Positions 1 through 6,886 of a stretch of 8,430 nt of DNA are shown piece after piece. The stretch is from positions 2,189 to 10,618 of the forward strand of contig DKBC01000222.1 in NCBI GenBank assembly GCA_002451065.1. Direction: 5' to 3'. Made by a program: the position numbers and the translations under genes. This DNA is from Betaproteobacteria bacterium UBA6910 (GTDB lineage: Bacteria; Pseudomonadota; Gammaproteobacteria; Burkholderiales; UBA6910). The notes beneath the pieces were generated by a model. That model worked only from the letters and a program-made list of their open reading frames with translations, ran no database searches and was not told the DNA's origin. Each line of letters starts with the position of its first letter. Within the stretch, counting starts at the first letter, position 1.

Positions 1-1923
1 GCCTACAGGGTCGTCGCTGCTGCTCCCGCGATTGATGGGCGGCTGGATGACCCGGCCTGGGCGCAGGCGGCGGTGGCCCGGGACTTCTGGATCTCCGACG
101 AGCAGCGTGCCCCCTCGGAGCAGACAGAAGTTCTGATTTTGGCGGACGACCGCAACCTGTATTTTGGTTTCAAGGCGTACGATTCGCGGCCGGACGCCAT
201 CGAGGCCATTCAGACCCGGCGCGATGCGGGCCTGGGATTCGACGACCAGGTGGCGGTAGAAGTGGACTCCTACTTCAACCGCCGCGACATTTCCCGCTTC
301 TCAGTGAGCGCGAATGGCGTCCAGGACGATGCGATTGCGGGGGGGCGATCGGCGAAGATCGAGTGGAAGGGCGACTGGACGGCGGCCGCGACTCGCACTG
401 CCTATGGCTGGTCCGCGGAAATTGCGATTCCGTTCGCGATCCTGAACTACCAGGAGGGGAACACCGTATTCGGTATCAACTTCACCCGCTACCACAACCG
501 CACCCAGGAGCGCAGCTTGTGGGCGGATGTCACGCCACAGAACCTGCCGGAGGAAATGGGGCAACTGACCGGACTCGCTCTACCCCCCGCTACTGCCAAG
601 CAGCCATGGACCGTGATGCCCTATGCGCTAATCGGCTGGAACATTCCGAACAAGGAAGGTGAGATCAAGGACCGCCTGGGAAGCATCGGCGTCGACCTGC
701 GTTACCAGCCGCGGCCCGATCTGACGGGCCTGCTTTCCCTGAATCCGGATTTCAGCCAGGTGGAGCGCCAGGTCACGGACATCAACTTCTCCTACGTGGA
801 AAAGTTCCGGGCCGATGTGCGCCCGTTCTTCGAGGAGGGCAACACTTACTTCGGCCCCGAACAATACTTCTATTCGAACCGAGTGCCGGACTTTGACTTT
901 GGCGGAAAGACCTTCGGGCGTTTCGGCAAAACCCAGTTCGGAGCATTCGCGACCTACGCACCCAACGACCGCACCGACTTCGCGGCGCGCGGCCTGTATG
1001 AAATTGACGCCCGAAACTCGCTCATCGGAACCGTGGTGGGCACCGACCGGGATGCCTTTACCAACACCCTCGCCGTCGCCCAGTTCAAGGGGAGGCAGGT
1101 CTCGGGGCTGACTTACGGGGTGGACGGCGCGATCACCGACACCAGCGGAGCGGTAGGCCACGGCAGCCATTTTCTGGGCTCCCTGGGATGGAACACTGAT
1201 TACTGGGGCGTAGGAACCAGGGTCGACCGGTACAGTTGGAATTATTTCCCGGCTAACGCATTGCTTGGCCTGGATCTGCCCGGGAGCCAGGGAGCCAACG
1301 CATTTGGCTATTACTTCCGGGAACAATCCGGCGGCTCATGGCGCGCCCTGCGCGGCGACGTCGCCTTCAATTACCGCGAAACCACCAGCAACGAATTGCA
1401 GACCCGCAACTGGTTCGCGTCCGGCAGCATCGAGTTCCACAACCAGATTCGCCCTGGGTTGACCTATTACGAGGGGCCTTACCGTCCGGCGACGGCAATC
1501 CCGGGTATCTTTTCTCCCGAGGTAAACAACGACCGCTATACCACGGCGTCCCTTGACTTCAACACCCGCAGCAGCCGTTTCGCCTATGGGACCGCCTATT
1601 CCTGGGGGGATCTGGGGGGCGGCGATTACGATTATCTATACGGTTACACATGGTGGCGGCCCCTTGACACCCTGTACCTCAGCGCAACCGCCGAGAAACT
1701 GAAAAATTTCGGAGAAACCGAGCAGTACATTGTGGTTGCGCAATGGGACGTAACCCCTCTGGACAGCCTTTCCACCCGCTACATCGCGAGCGACGGCTTC
1801 GACTTCTTCCGCCTCGCTTATGGCCGCAGGGTGCGCAAGGGGATGGACATCTTCGCGGTGTATAACAAGGAGCCGTTCCTGCAGACCCAGTTCTCCGTGA
1901 AGCTTCTTCTCACCTATCCTTGA
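1..1923 (+). CDS. CBM9-like / DUF5916 outer-membrane protein, 5' end missing
   Basis: Frame 1 is open from the first base to TGA at 1921-1923, giving 640 residues; the true start and any signal peptide lie left of the window. The first residues include IDGRLDDPAW (about 11-20), the typical opening of the family 9 carbohydrate-binding-like domain. That domain continues to about residue 190 with W-rich beta strands (GDWTAAATRT, GWSAEIAIPF, about 124-145). Then comes the hallmark of the DUF5916 region: NPDFSQVE (248-255) followed by RPFFEEG (274-280). The remaining 350 or so residues are rich in Tyr, Trp, Phe, Gly and Asn with alternating strand-like patterns and no helical membrane segments, as expected for an outer-membrane beta barrel. 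Family members are usually described only by domain; substrate and role are unknown, and glycan or polymer binding is inferred from the N-terminal fold. A GTG at 73 is in frame but lies inside the CBM9-like domain, so it is not the start. Domain assignment is strong; function is open. Confidence 0.9.
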   Translation, partial: AYRVVAAAPAIDGRLDDPAWAQAAVARDFWISDEQRAPSEQTEVLILADDRNLYFGFKAYDSRPDAIEAIQTRRDAGLGFDDQVAVEVDSYFNRRDISRFSVSANGVQDDAIAGGRSAKIEWKGDWTAAATRTAYGWSAEIAIPFAILNYQEGNTVFGINFTRYHNRTQERSLWADVTPQNLPEEMGQLTGLALPPATAKQPWTVMPYALIGWNIPNKEGEIKDRLGSIGVDLRYQPRPDLTGLLSLNPDFSQVERQVTDINFSYVEKFRADVRPFFEEGNTYFGPEQYFYSNRVPDFDFGGKTFGRFGKTQFGAFATYAPNDRTDFAARGLYEIDARNSLIGTVVGTDRDAFTNTLAVAQFKGRQVSGLTYGVDGAITDTSGAVGHGSHFLGSLGWNTDYWGVGTRVDRYSWNYFPANALLGLDLPGSQGANAFGYYFREQSGGSWRALRGDVAFNYRETTSNELQTRNWFASGSIEFHNQIRPGLTYYEGPYRPATAIPGIFSPEVNNDRYTTASLDFNTRSSRFAYGTAYSWGDLGGGDYDYLYGYTWWRPLDTLYLSATAEKLKNFGETEQYIVVAQWDVTPLDSLSTRYIASDGFDFFRLAYGRRVRKGMDIFAVYNKEPFLQTQFSVKLLLTYP

Positions 1924-2015
1924 GCACCGGGACAAGCAAGCAATTCTTTCCCAGCCCTAATGTGAAGCTGCGACTCCATGCGCCCTGTCCAAGGATGGGA
2001 GCCCCGGAACATTGC

Positions 2016-2022
2016 GGAAAGG
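2016..2022 (+). promoter_or_regulatory. Ribosome binding site favouring the GTG start at 2031
   Basis: The purine run GGAAAGG lies 8 bases before the GTG at 2031. The ATG at 1995 has only AAGG almost touching it, and the TTG at 1920 has no comparable purine run. Together with the signal peptide, this site supports the GTG start. It is a moderate, not perfect, match to the anti-Shine-Dalgarno sequence. Confidence 0.5.
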
Positions 2023-2030
2023 CACCCGGC

Positions 2031-2630
2031 GTGCCAGCCGCCAGCCGCTGGGCGGCGGTAGGGCTGCTGCTTACCTTTGTTTCGGGTGCCGCATTCTCGC
2101 AGGGGCAGCCAGCGCCAGGCGCCAGCGAATACCTTTCGGTAGAGCCGCCCCCGGGATGGAAGCAATCCCACCGCCAGGCCGTCCCCGGGCTTGACGTTGT
2201 CGAGTTTATGCCGCAAAGACAAGCGCTGGAAGATTGGCGGGACATGATCACCGCCCTGACCATCTCCGGAAACGCGGACGAGTCGCCCGCGGTCCTGATG
2301 CGGGAGATCGCCGAGCGGGCCCGCCCGATCTGCCTCCAAGTGCTTTCCTCCCCGATCAACGAACACGTGGAAAGTGGATACCCGGCGGCGACCATGAGCC
2401 TGTTCTGCCTCCGGGATGCCCAGACCCGGAAGGGGGACGTGACCCTCTACCGGGCGATTCGAGGGGAGCGGGCGTTGTACGTGCTGTCCCGGAGCCGCCG
2501 CGGCGAGACCCACGACGGGAAGACGATTCCCTTGCCCGAGGAAATCCTTGCCCAATGGCGCAAGGAGCTCCGAAATTTCCTCATTTGCCGCCGGGGAGAC
2601 GCCGGCATCGAATGCAGCGCGACCTACTGA
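2031..2630 (+). CDS. Small exported protein of unknown function
   Basis: This reading frame encodes 199 residues from a GTG start. From that start the protein opens with a textbook signal peptide: an Arg at residue 6, a hydrophobic core WAAVGLLLTFVSGAA, and an A-F-S cleavage site before Gln24. No lipobox Cys is present, so the mature product of about 176 residues is probably periplasmic or secreted. The mature part has four Cys (about 101, 126, 186, 195) that could form two disulfides, and a segment VVEFMPQRQALEDWRDMIT (about 56-74). That segment recalls, from memory only, small uncharacterised exported proteins of Gammaproteobacteria with a 'ValGluPhe...Trp...Met' stretch. The frame is open further upstream: an ATG at 1995 and a TTG at 1920 overlapping the previous stop are possible starts, but both place a long non-hydrophobic leader before the signal sequence. 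It follows the DUF5916 gene on the same strand and may be co-transcribed. I do not recognise a function. Confidence 0.75.
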   Translation: MPAASRWAAVGLLLTFVSGAAFSQGQPAPGASEYLSVEPPPGWKQSHRQAVPGLDVVEFMPQRQALEDWRDMITALTISGNADESPAVLMREIAERARPICLQVLSSPINEHVESGYPAATMSLFCLRDAQTRKGDVTLYRAIRGERALYVLSRSRRGETHDGKTIPLPEEILAQWRKELRNFLICRRGDAGIECSATY

Positions 2631-2671
2631 AGGCCCGCAATACGGGCAGCGCGGGACCGCCCCTCGCGAGC

Positions 2672-2689
2672 GCTCGCCGGGTGGCGAGT
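2672..2689. terminator. Candidate bidirectional hairpin between convergent genes
   Basis: CTCGCC (2673-2678) pairs with GGCGAG (2683-2688) around a GGGT loop, and a G-T pair can extend the stem by one. A wider pairing of GCGGG (2651-2655) with CCCGC (2696-2700) could enclose it, and a second short hairpin, GCCCG/CGGGC, lies at 2633-2647. The hairpin sits between the stop of the exported-protein gene and the stop of purF, so it could end transcription from either side. No T-run follows on either strand, so it is not a standard intrinsic terminator; it may act only as a 3' end-protecting or factor-assisted structure. Confidence 0.35.
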
Positions 2690-2699
2690 CGGGAGCCCG

Positions 2700-4223
2700 C
2701 TAATCGGTGGCGACCAGGTTGAGATCAAGCTGGCTGCTGGGAATCCCGGTCCCGGCGTGCCGGGCGCCGTCGCAGCGCAGCGTCTCGAGGAAGGAGAGAT
2801 ACTCCGGCGTGACGTCGCCCGTGACGTACTGGCCGTCGAAACAGGAGGTCTCGAACACCGTGATGGCCGGGTTCACGGCGCGCACATCCTCCTTCAGCGC
2901 CGGGAGGTCCTGGTAGATGAGGGCGTCGGCGCCGATTTCCCGGGCGATTTCCTCATCGCTGCGGCCGTTGGCGATCAGTTCCTGCCTCGTCGGCATGTCG
3001 ATGCCGTAAACGTTGGGATAACGCACGGGCGGCGCCGCCGACGCGAAATAGACCTGGCGCGCGCCGGACTCCCGCGCCATCTGCACGATCTCGCGGCTGG
3101 TGGTGCCGCGCACGATGGAATCGTCCACCAGCATTACGTTCTTGCCCCGGAACTCCATGCCGATGGTGTTCAGTTTCTGGCGCACCGACCTCCTGCGGAC
3201 CCCCTGTCCCGGCATGATGAAGGTGCGGCCGATGTACCGGTTCTTGACGAAGCCCTCGCGGTAGGCGACGTTGAGCTGGTAGGAGAGCTCCAGGGCCGAG
3301 GGCCGGCTCGAGTCCGGGATCGGGATCACGACGTCAAGGTCCAGTTCCGGCATTTCGCGCTTGATCTTCTCCGCCAGGCTGCGGCCCATGTTGAGCCGGG
3401 CCTCGTAGACCAGGATGCCGTCAATCACCGAATCCGGCCGGGCCAGGTAAACGTATTCGAATATGCAGGGGAAGCGCGCAGGGTTCTGGGCGCACTGCTT
3501 GCTGTAGAAGTTGCCGTCGTAGTCGATGAAGATGGCCTCGCCCGGCGCCACGTCCCGCAGCAGCTGGAAACCCAGAGCGTCCAGCGCCACGCTCTCGGAA
3601 GCCACCAGGTACTCGACGCCCTCCTCCGCCAGGTGGCGCCCGAACACCAGCGGCCGGATGCCGTAGGGGTCGCGGAAGGCGAGCAGGCCATAGCCCGAGA
3701 TCATGGCCACCACCGCGTAAGCGCCGCGGCAGCGCCGGTGCACGCCCGACACGGCGGCGAAGATGGTGGCCGGATCCAGGCGGTGGTTGGCGGCACGGTC
3801 CTGCAGCTCGTGGGCGAGGACGTTGAGCAGAACCTCGGAATCGGAGCTCGTGTTGACGTGCCGCAGGTCCTGGCGGAACAGGTCCTGCTTGAGCTGCTCG
3901 GAATTGGTGAGGTTGCCGTTGTGCCCCAGCACGATGCCGAACGGCGAGTTGACGTAGAACGGCTGCGATTCGGCGGAGGACTCGGCGGAGCCCGCGGTGG
4001 GATAGCGCACGTGGCCGATGCCCAGGTTGCCCGGCAGGGCCCGCATGTTCCGGGTGCGGAAGACGTCCCGGACCAAGCCCGGGCCCTTGTGCATGTGGAA
4101 GGTGTTGCCTTCCGCGGTGACGATACCGGCTGCGTCCTGGCCCCGGTGCTGCAGCACCAGGAGTCCGTCATACAGCACCTGATTGACCGGCGTCTTCGCG
4201 ACTACGCCCAGAATACCGCACAT
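2700..4223 (-). CDS. purF: Amidophosphoribosyltransferase (glutamine PRPP amidotransferase)
   Basis: PurF catalyses the first committed step of de novo purine synthesis, transferring ammonia from glutamine to PRPP to give 5-phosphoribosylamine in the cytoplasm. The 507-residue length is close to that of the E. coli enzyme. The N-terminal nucleophile glutaminase starts MCGILGVV, so Cys2 becomes the catalytic N-terminal Cys after Met removal. It also has QHRGQDAAG (25-33), HVRYPT with Arg73, HNGNL (101-105) and SSDSE with Asp128. The phosphoribosyltransferase half carries [11 protein letters not shown] (255-265), PIPDSSRP (301-308) and the PRPP loop [14 protein letters not shown] (363-376). There is no propeptide before Cys2, and the Cys pattern does not suggest the iron-sulfur cluster of the Bacillus type. 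[10 protein letters not shown] (461-470) is the conserved C-terminal stretch. A GGAGG 7 bases upstream supports the ATG. It is the last gene of the minus-strand operon, 81 bases after cvpA. Confidence 0.98.
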   Translation of the reverse strand: MCGILGVVAKTPVNQVLYDGLLVLQHRGQDAAGIVTAEGNTFHMHKGPGLVRDVFRTRNMRALPGNLGIGHVRYPTAGSAESSAESQPFYVNSPFGIVLGHNGNLTNSEQLKQDLFRQDLRHVNTSSDSEVLLNVLAHELQDRAANHRLDPATIFAAVSGVHRRCRGAYAVVAMISGYGLLAFRDPYGIRPLVFGRHLAEEGVEYLVASESVALDALGFQLLRDVAPGEAIFIDYDGNFYSKQCAQNPARFPCIFEYVYLARPDSVIDGILVYEARLNMGRSLAEKIKREMPELDLDVVIPIPDSSRPSALELSYQLNVAYREGFVKNRYIGRTFIMPGQGVRRRSVRQKLNTIGMEFRGKNVMLVDDSIVRGTTSREIVQMARESGARQVYFASAAPPVRYPNVYGIDMPTRQELIANGRSDEEIAREIGADALIYQDLPALKEDVRAVNPAITVFETSCFDGQYVTGDVTPEYLSFLETLRCDGARHAGTGIPSSQLDLNLVATD

Positions 4224-4304
4224 CGCTTGGCCTCCAGAGACAACGCCGCGCGCTTATGATTCAACGAGTAATCTTACACCGAAACGCTGCCGGCTGCGGA
4301 ACCG
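4224..4304 (-). other. cvpA-purF spacer with an AT-rich patch
   Basis: This 81-base gap holds the purF ribosome binding site and, at about 4252-4277, a patch clearly richer in A and T than the surrounding DNA. On the minus strand it includes TAAGAT and TTGAATCATAA. TAAGAT resembles a -10 element, but no TTGACA-like element lies 16-18 bases upstream. It could hold a weak internal promoter for purF or an unstructured, ribosome-accessible leader. Nothing in it is decisive. Confidence 0.3.
4231..4235 (-). promoter_or_regulatory. Strong Shine-Dalgarno site of purF
   Basis: Read on the minus strand this is GGAGG, 7 bases before the purF ATG. It is one of only two canonical Shine-Dalgarno sites I find at gene starts in this operon (the other precedes accD), so purF may be translated independently of the weakly led cvpA gene before it. 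Confidence 0.7.
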
Positions 4305-4796
4305 TCAGTCGTAGCGCATCTTGCGGGAAAGGTCGTCGGGCAGCCAGGGCCGCAGCCGCAGCGCCACCGCTTCCAGGGGGTCGCTGAGCCGAGCCCCGCG
4401 CCAGAAGGGCTCCTTGGGCACCGAAGTGAGCCCAGCCACCACCACCACGGCAACCACGATGAGCAGGCCGCGCGCCAGCCCGAACAGCGCACCCAGCATC
4501 CGGTCCGCGAGCCCGAGGCCGGCGCCGCGGGCGGCTTTCGACACGATGAGGCCGAACAGGGCCGCGAGGATCAGCGTGCCGATGAACAGCAGCACGAAGG
4601 ATATGGCCATGCGCAGTCCGGGGTGCTCGATGACCGCCGGGAGCGCCAGGGACAGCGCTCCGGCATAGGCGCTGGAAACCAGGAATGCGATGATCCAGCC
4701 GCCGAGGTGGAAGGCTTCCCGCACCGCGCCCCGCACCGCCGCCAGCAGGATTGAAAGCCCGATCACCGCGAGCACGGCAACGTCGAAACCGCTCAT
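4305..4796 (-). CDS. cvpA: CvpA family inner-membrane protein
   Basis: This is a 163-residue integral membrane protein of the CvpA (colicin V production) family, whose member is required for colicin V production in E. coli; the exact molecular role is unsettled. Four hydrophobic segments lie at about 4-20, 31-50, 63-86 and 101-123, with a hydrophilic C-terminal tail rich in Arg and Lys. Family signatures are visible: AAVRGAVREAFHLGGW (19-34) after the first helix, and ADRMLGALFGLARG (97-110) leading into the last. The chosen ATG gives the usual family start (Met-x-x-x-Asp, then a hydrophobic run). A TTG 18 bases further upstream (4814) is in frame but would only add six residues. Neither start has a clear Shine-Dalgarno match. 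The position directly before purF is the classical one and supports the call. Confidence 0.93.
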   Translation of the reverse strand: MSGFDVAVLAVIGLSILLAAVRGAVREAFHLGGWIIAFLVSSAYAGALSLALPAVIEHPGLRMAISFVLLFIGTLILAALFGLIVSKAARGAGLGLADRMLGALFGLARGLLIVVAVVVVAGLTSVPKEPFWRGARLSDPLEAVALRLRPWLPDDLSRKMRYD

Positions 4797-4813
4797 GGGA
4801 AGGATCGCTCGCA

Positions 4814-4853
4814 AGGCCGGGCGCGCGGTCCCGAAGTCTCGATGCGCCGGCCT
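4814..4853 (-). other. Hairpin in the SPOR gene-cvpA spacer
   Basis: AGGCCGG (4814-4820) is the perfect reverse complement of CCGGCCT (4847-4853). Past a one-base bulge, CGC (4822-4824) can pair with GCG (4844-4846), giving about ten GC-rich pairs round a 19-base loop. A further 5-base pairing, GATCG (4803-4807) with CGATC (4861-4865), could enclose it. The structure would form in the mRNA just upstream of the cvpA ATG, within the 78-base gap. It lacks a T-run, so it is not a typical intrinsic terminator. An mRNA-processing, stability or translation-modulating role is possible, but chance pairing in GC-rich DNA is also possible. Confidence 0.4.
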
Positions 4854-4874
4854 AAGGCTACGATCGCCGCCTCT

Positions 4875-5516
4875 CTAATTCGGCGCCACAACACCGTTGA
4901 TCCCGAGCTTAGCCAGCCGCTCCTGTTCCTTCTCGGCAGCTTCCCGGGAGGGAAATGGCCCGACCCGCACCCGGGTCAGTTCCCCTTTCTGGGTCTTGAC
5001 GACGTCGGTATAGGTCTTGATTCCGTCGGCGGCCAGCTTCAGCTGGCTTTGTTGGGCGTTCGCCGGATCGGAAAACGCGGCGAGTTGAACCACAAACGCG
5101 CCCTTGGACGGGGCGCTCTCGGCCGACGGCTTGATGGCCGCAGTCTCGGGGGCCTTCGCCACCGCGTCCGGCTTGTCCTCCGGCTTGGCCGGTGCTTCCG
5201 CGGCAGCCTTGGCGGCGGGCGGCTCGGGCTGCGGTTCCGCGGCTACGGGCTTCGGGGCCGAAGACTCGGCGGAGGGCTTGCCCGAAATCGGCCTGGCCAC
5301 TTCGGTTCCGGCAGGCTTGGGAGCCGGAGGCAGCGGGGTAACCTCGTCCCGGGACGGAATATGAATCGCAATGTCCTGGGTGATCTGCCTCGGCTCCTCA
5401 TCTAGCACCATGGGCAGCACGACCACCGCAATGGTGACAAGGACAACGGCGCCCAGCAGGCGGCGGCGCGCCCGCCCCCGGAGTCGTATTTCCTCTTCGC
5501 TGACGGCTTTTGGCAT
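4875..5516 (-). CDS. SPOR-domain inner-membrane protein, DedD-like
   Basis: This gene encodes 213 residues. The order is a short basic cytoplasmic N-terminus (RLRGRARRR, 11-19), a single transmembrane helix (about 20-38), a long periplasmic linker rich in Ala, Pro, Lys and Glu (about 55-137), and a C-terminal SPOR domain (about 139-213). The SPOR domain opens GAFVVQLAAFSD and contains TRVRVGPFPSREAAE (181-195), which is typical. SPOR domains bind denuded septal peptidoglycan, and DedD of E. coli is a bitopic cell-division protein with this layout in the same genomic position between folC and cvpA. A septal role is therefore likely, but orthology is inferred from layout and synteny. The frame is open upstream as far as 5627 and beyond the folC stop, but that part has no membrane or conserved features. 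The ATG at 5516 follows GGAAAG four bases away and gives the usual MPKAVSEEEIRLRGRARRR opening, so it is preferred. Confidence 0.9.
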   Translation of the reverse strand: MPKAVSEEEIRLRGRARRRLLGAVVLVTIAVVVLPMVLDEEPRQITQDIAIHIPSRDEVTPLPPAPKPAGTEVARPISGKPSAESSAPKPVAAEPQPEPPAAKAAAEAPAKPEDKPDAVAKAPETAAIKPSAESAPSKGAFVVQLAAFSDPANAQQSQLKLAADGIKTYTDVVKTQKGELTRVRVGPFPSREAAEKEQERLAKLGINGVVAPN

Positions 5517-5548
5517 CAATCTTTCCGTGTCCGGGACGCTTCCGGCGG

Positions 5549-6853
5549 TCAGCCCGCCGCGCTCCCGCATCCGGCCCCCTTCGCCACCATGACCTCGGCG
5601 ACGGTGTAGAAAGAACCGAACACGCAAATTCTATCATCCGGTTCCGCGCTCTCACAGGCGCGGGCGAACGCCTGGGCAGGCGTTTCGAAGGCGTGAACCC
5701 TGCCGGCTCCCCCATGGGCCTCGATCACGTCCCGGACCTCCGCCGCCGATGCGCCCCGCGGCACGCCGATACCGCCCACGAACCAGGCGTCGATCCGCTG
5801 TTCCATGGCGCGCACCACGCCCGCGATGTCCTTGTCCCGCAGCATGCCGAACACGGCAATGGTCCTGCGGAAGGGCCCCATCTGCTCCAGGTTCGCCGCC
5901 AGCGCCTCGGCCGCCTGCGGGTTGTGGGCCACGTCCAGGATTACTGCGGGGCGGCCCGGGACCACCTGGAACCGCCCTTCCAGCGTGACCTCCACCAGCC
6001 CCTGCCGCAGCTCGCCCACGGCGACAGGCAGCTTGCCCTTCATTTCATCGAGTACCGCCAGGGCGGCGGCCGCGTTGCGCAACTGATGGCGGCCGCGAAG
6101 CGCCGGCACCGGCAGTCCGCCGCGCCTGCCCCCCGGCCCCCAGTAGCTCCACTGGAAGCGGTCGCCGGCACAGCCGAAATCAACACCGAACCGAAGCAGA
6201 CGGGCACCGATGCGCCGCGCCTCGGACTCAATGGACGAGGGCGGGTCCGGTTCCGCGCACACCGCCGGGCGCCCGGCGCGGAAGATTCCGGCCTTCTCCC
6301 GGCCGATGGATTCCCTGCTGTCGCCCAGATAGTCCACGTGATCGATGCCGATGGAGGTGACGACCGCGCAATCGCCGTCGAAAATATTGACCGCGTCGAG
6401 TCTCCCGCCGAGGCCGACCTCCAGGATCGCGACATCGACTTCGGCATCCACGAAACTCTTCATGGCCGCCAGCGTCCCGAATTCGAAATAGGTCAGTGCC
6501 ACTCCCCGCCGCGCCGCCTCGACGGCGGCGAGCGCCCGGCAGACTGTCGCATCGTCGGCTTCCACCCGGCCGATGCGCACGCGCTCGTTGTAGCGCAGCA
6601 GGTGCGGGGACGAGTAGCAGCCAACCCGATGGCCCGCCGCCGACAGAATGGCTTCCAGCATGGCGCAGACGGAGCCCTTGCCGTTGGTCCCGCCCACGGT
6701 GATTACCGGGAACGCCGGCTTTAGCCCCATCTGGTCCCGCACCCGGCTCACACGATCGAGTCCCATCTCGATATGCTTCGCGTGGACCCGCTCCATGTGA
6801 GTCAGCCAGTCGCCGAGGTTTTGCGGGACCAGCCCAGTTGCAAGATCGTTCAT
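5549..6853 (-). CDS. folC: Bifunctional dihydrofolate synthase / folylpolyglutamate synthase
   Basis: FolC adds L-glutamate to dihydropteroate and then extends the gamma-glutamyl tail of folates, using ATP, in the cytoplasm. The 434 residues match the Mur-ligase-like family closely. Visible are the P-loop VGGTNGKGS (53-61), SSPHL (81-85), the region TYFEFGTLAA (121-130), ILEVGLGGRLDAVN (143-156), and DHVDYLG (171-177) with its metal-binding His. Also present are EKAGIF with Lys187 (the likely carbamylated lysine), HQLRNAAAAL (256-265) joining the domains, and DVAHNP (307-312) in the C-terminal domain. The ATG is 33 bases after the accD stop. No good Shine-Dalgarno sequence precedes it, so translation may depend on accD ribosomes. 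The last dozen residues (Gly, Ala, Cys, Ser) are a low-complexity tail. Folate one-carbon units feed purine synthesis, which gives a plausible functional link to purF downstream. Confidence 0.97.
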   Translation of the reverse strand: MNDLATGLVPQNLGDWLTHMERVHAKHIEMGLDRVSRVRDQMGLKPAFPVITVGGTNGKGSVCAMLEAILSAAGHRVGCYSSPHLLRYNERVRIGRVEADDATVCRALAAVEAARRGVALTYFEFGTLAAMKSFVDAEVDVAILEVGLGGRLDAVNIFDGDCAVVTSIGIDHVDYLGDSRESIGREKAGIFRAGRPAVCAEPDPPSSIESEARRIGARLLRFGVDFGCAGDRFQWSYWGPGGRRGGLPVPALRGRHQLRNAAAALAVLDEMKGKLPVAVGELRQGLVEVTLEGRFQVVPGRPAVILDVAHNPQAAEALAANLEQMGPFRRTIAVFGMLRDKDIAGVVRAMEQRIDAWFVGGIGVPRGASAAEVRDVIEAHGGAGRVHAFETPAQAFARACESAEPDDRICVFGSFYTVAEVMVAKGAGCGSAAG

Positions 6854-6886
6854 GGAAAGCGGCGCAAAGACGCGCCCCGCAGAGGG

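Noticed and set aside
628..1326. A 232-codon minus-strand frame inside the DUF5916 gene
   Set aside because: The plus-strand frame carries clear domain motifs across the same stretch. The antisense product has none and no ribosome binding site was evident.
3096..3103. Chi-like octamer GCTGGTGG
   Set aside because: It is a single copy inside purF, expected by chance in several kilobases of GC-rich DNA, and the recognition sequence of this organism's recombination enzyme is unknown.
2757..4259. A 500-codon open frame on the plus strand opposite purF
   Set aside because: It is a shadow of purF. Its product is rich in His, Arg, Val and Gly with no recognisable domain, while the minus strand has a complete, motif-perfect PurF. 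Long antisense frames are common opposite GC-rich genes.
4278..4296. Possible PurR-type operator upstream of purF
   Set aside because: The sequence around CGTTTCGG matches only about 10 of 16 positions of the E. coli PurR consensus and is not palindromic. PurR control of this kind is also mostly confined to enteric and related groups.
4879..5627. Longer start for the SPOR protein at 5627
   Set aside because: The extra 37 residues overlap the end of folC, are Arg/Gly-rich without conserved features, and would place an unusual leader before the membrane helix. The ATG at 5516 has its own purine-rich site.
5510..6724. A 404-codon open frame on the plus strand opposite folC
   Set aside because: Same reason: it lies opposite a complete FolC with all motifs, and its product is Arg-, His- and Pro-rich with no family resemblance.
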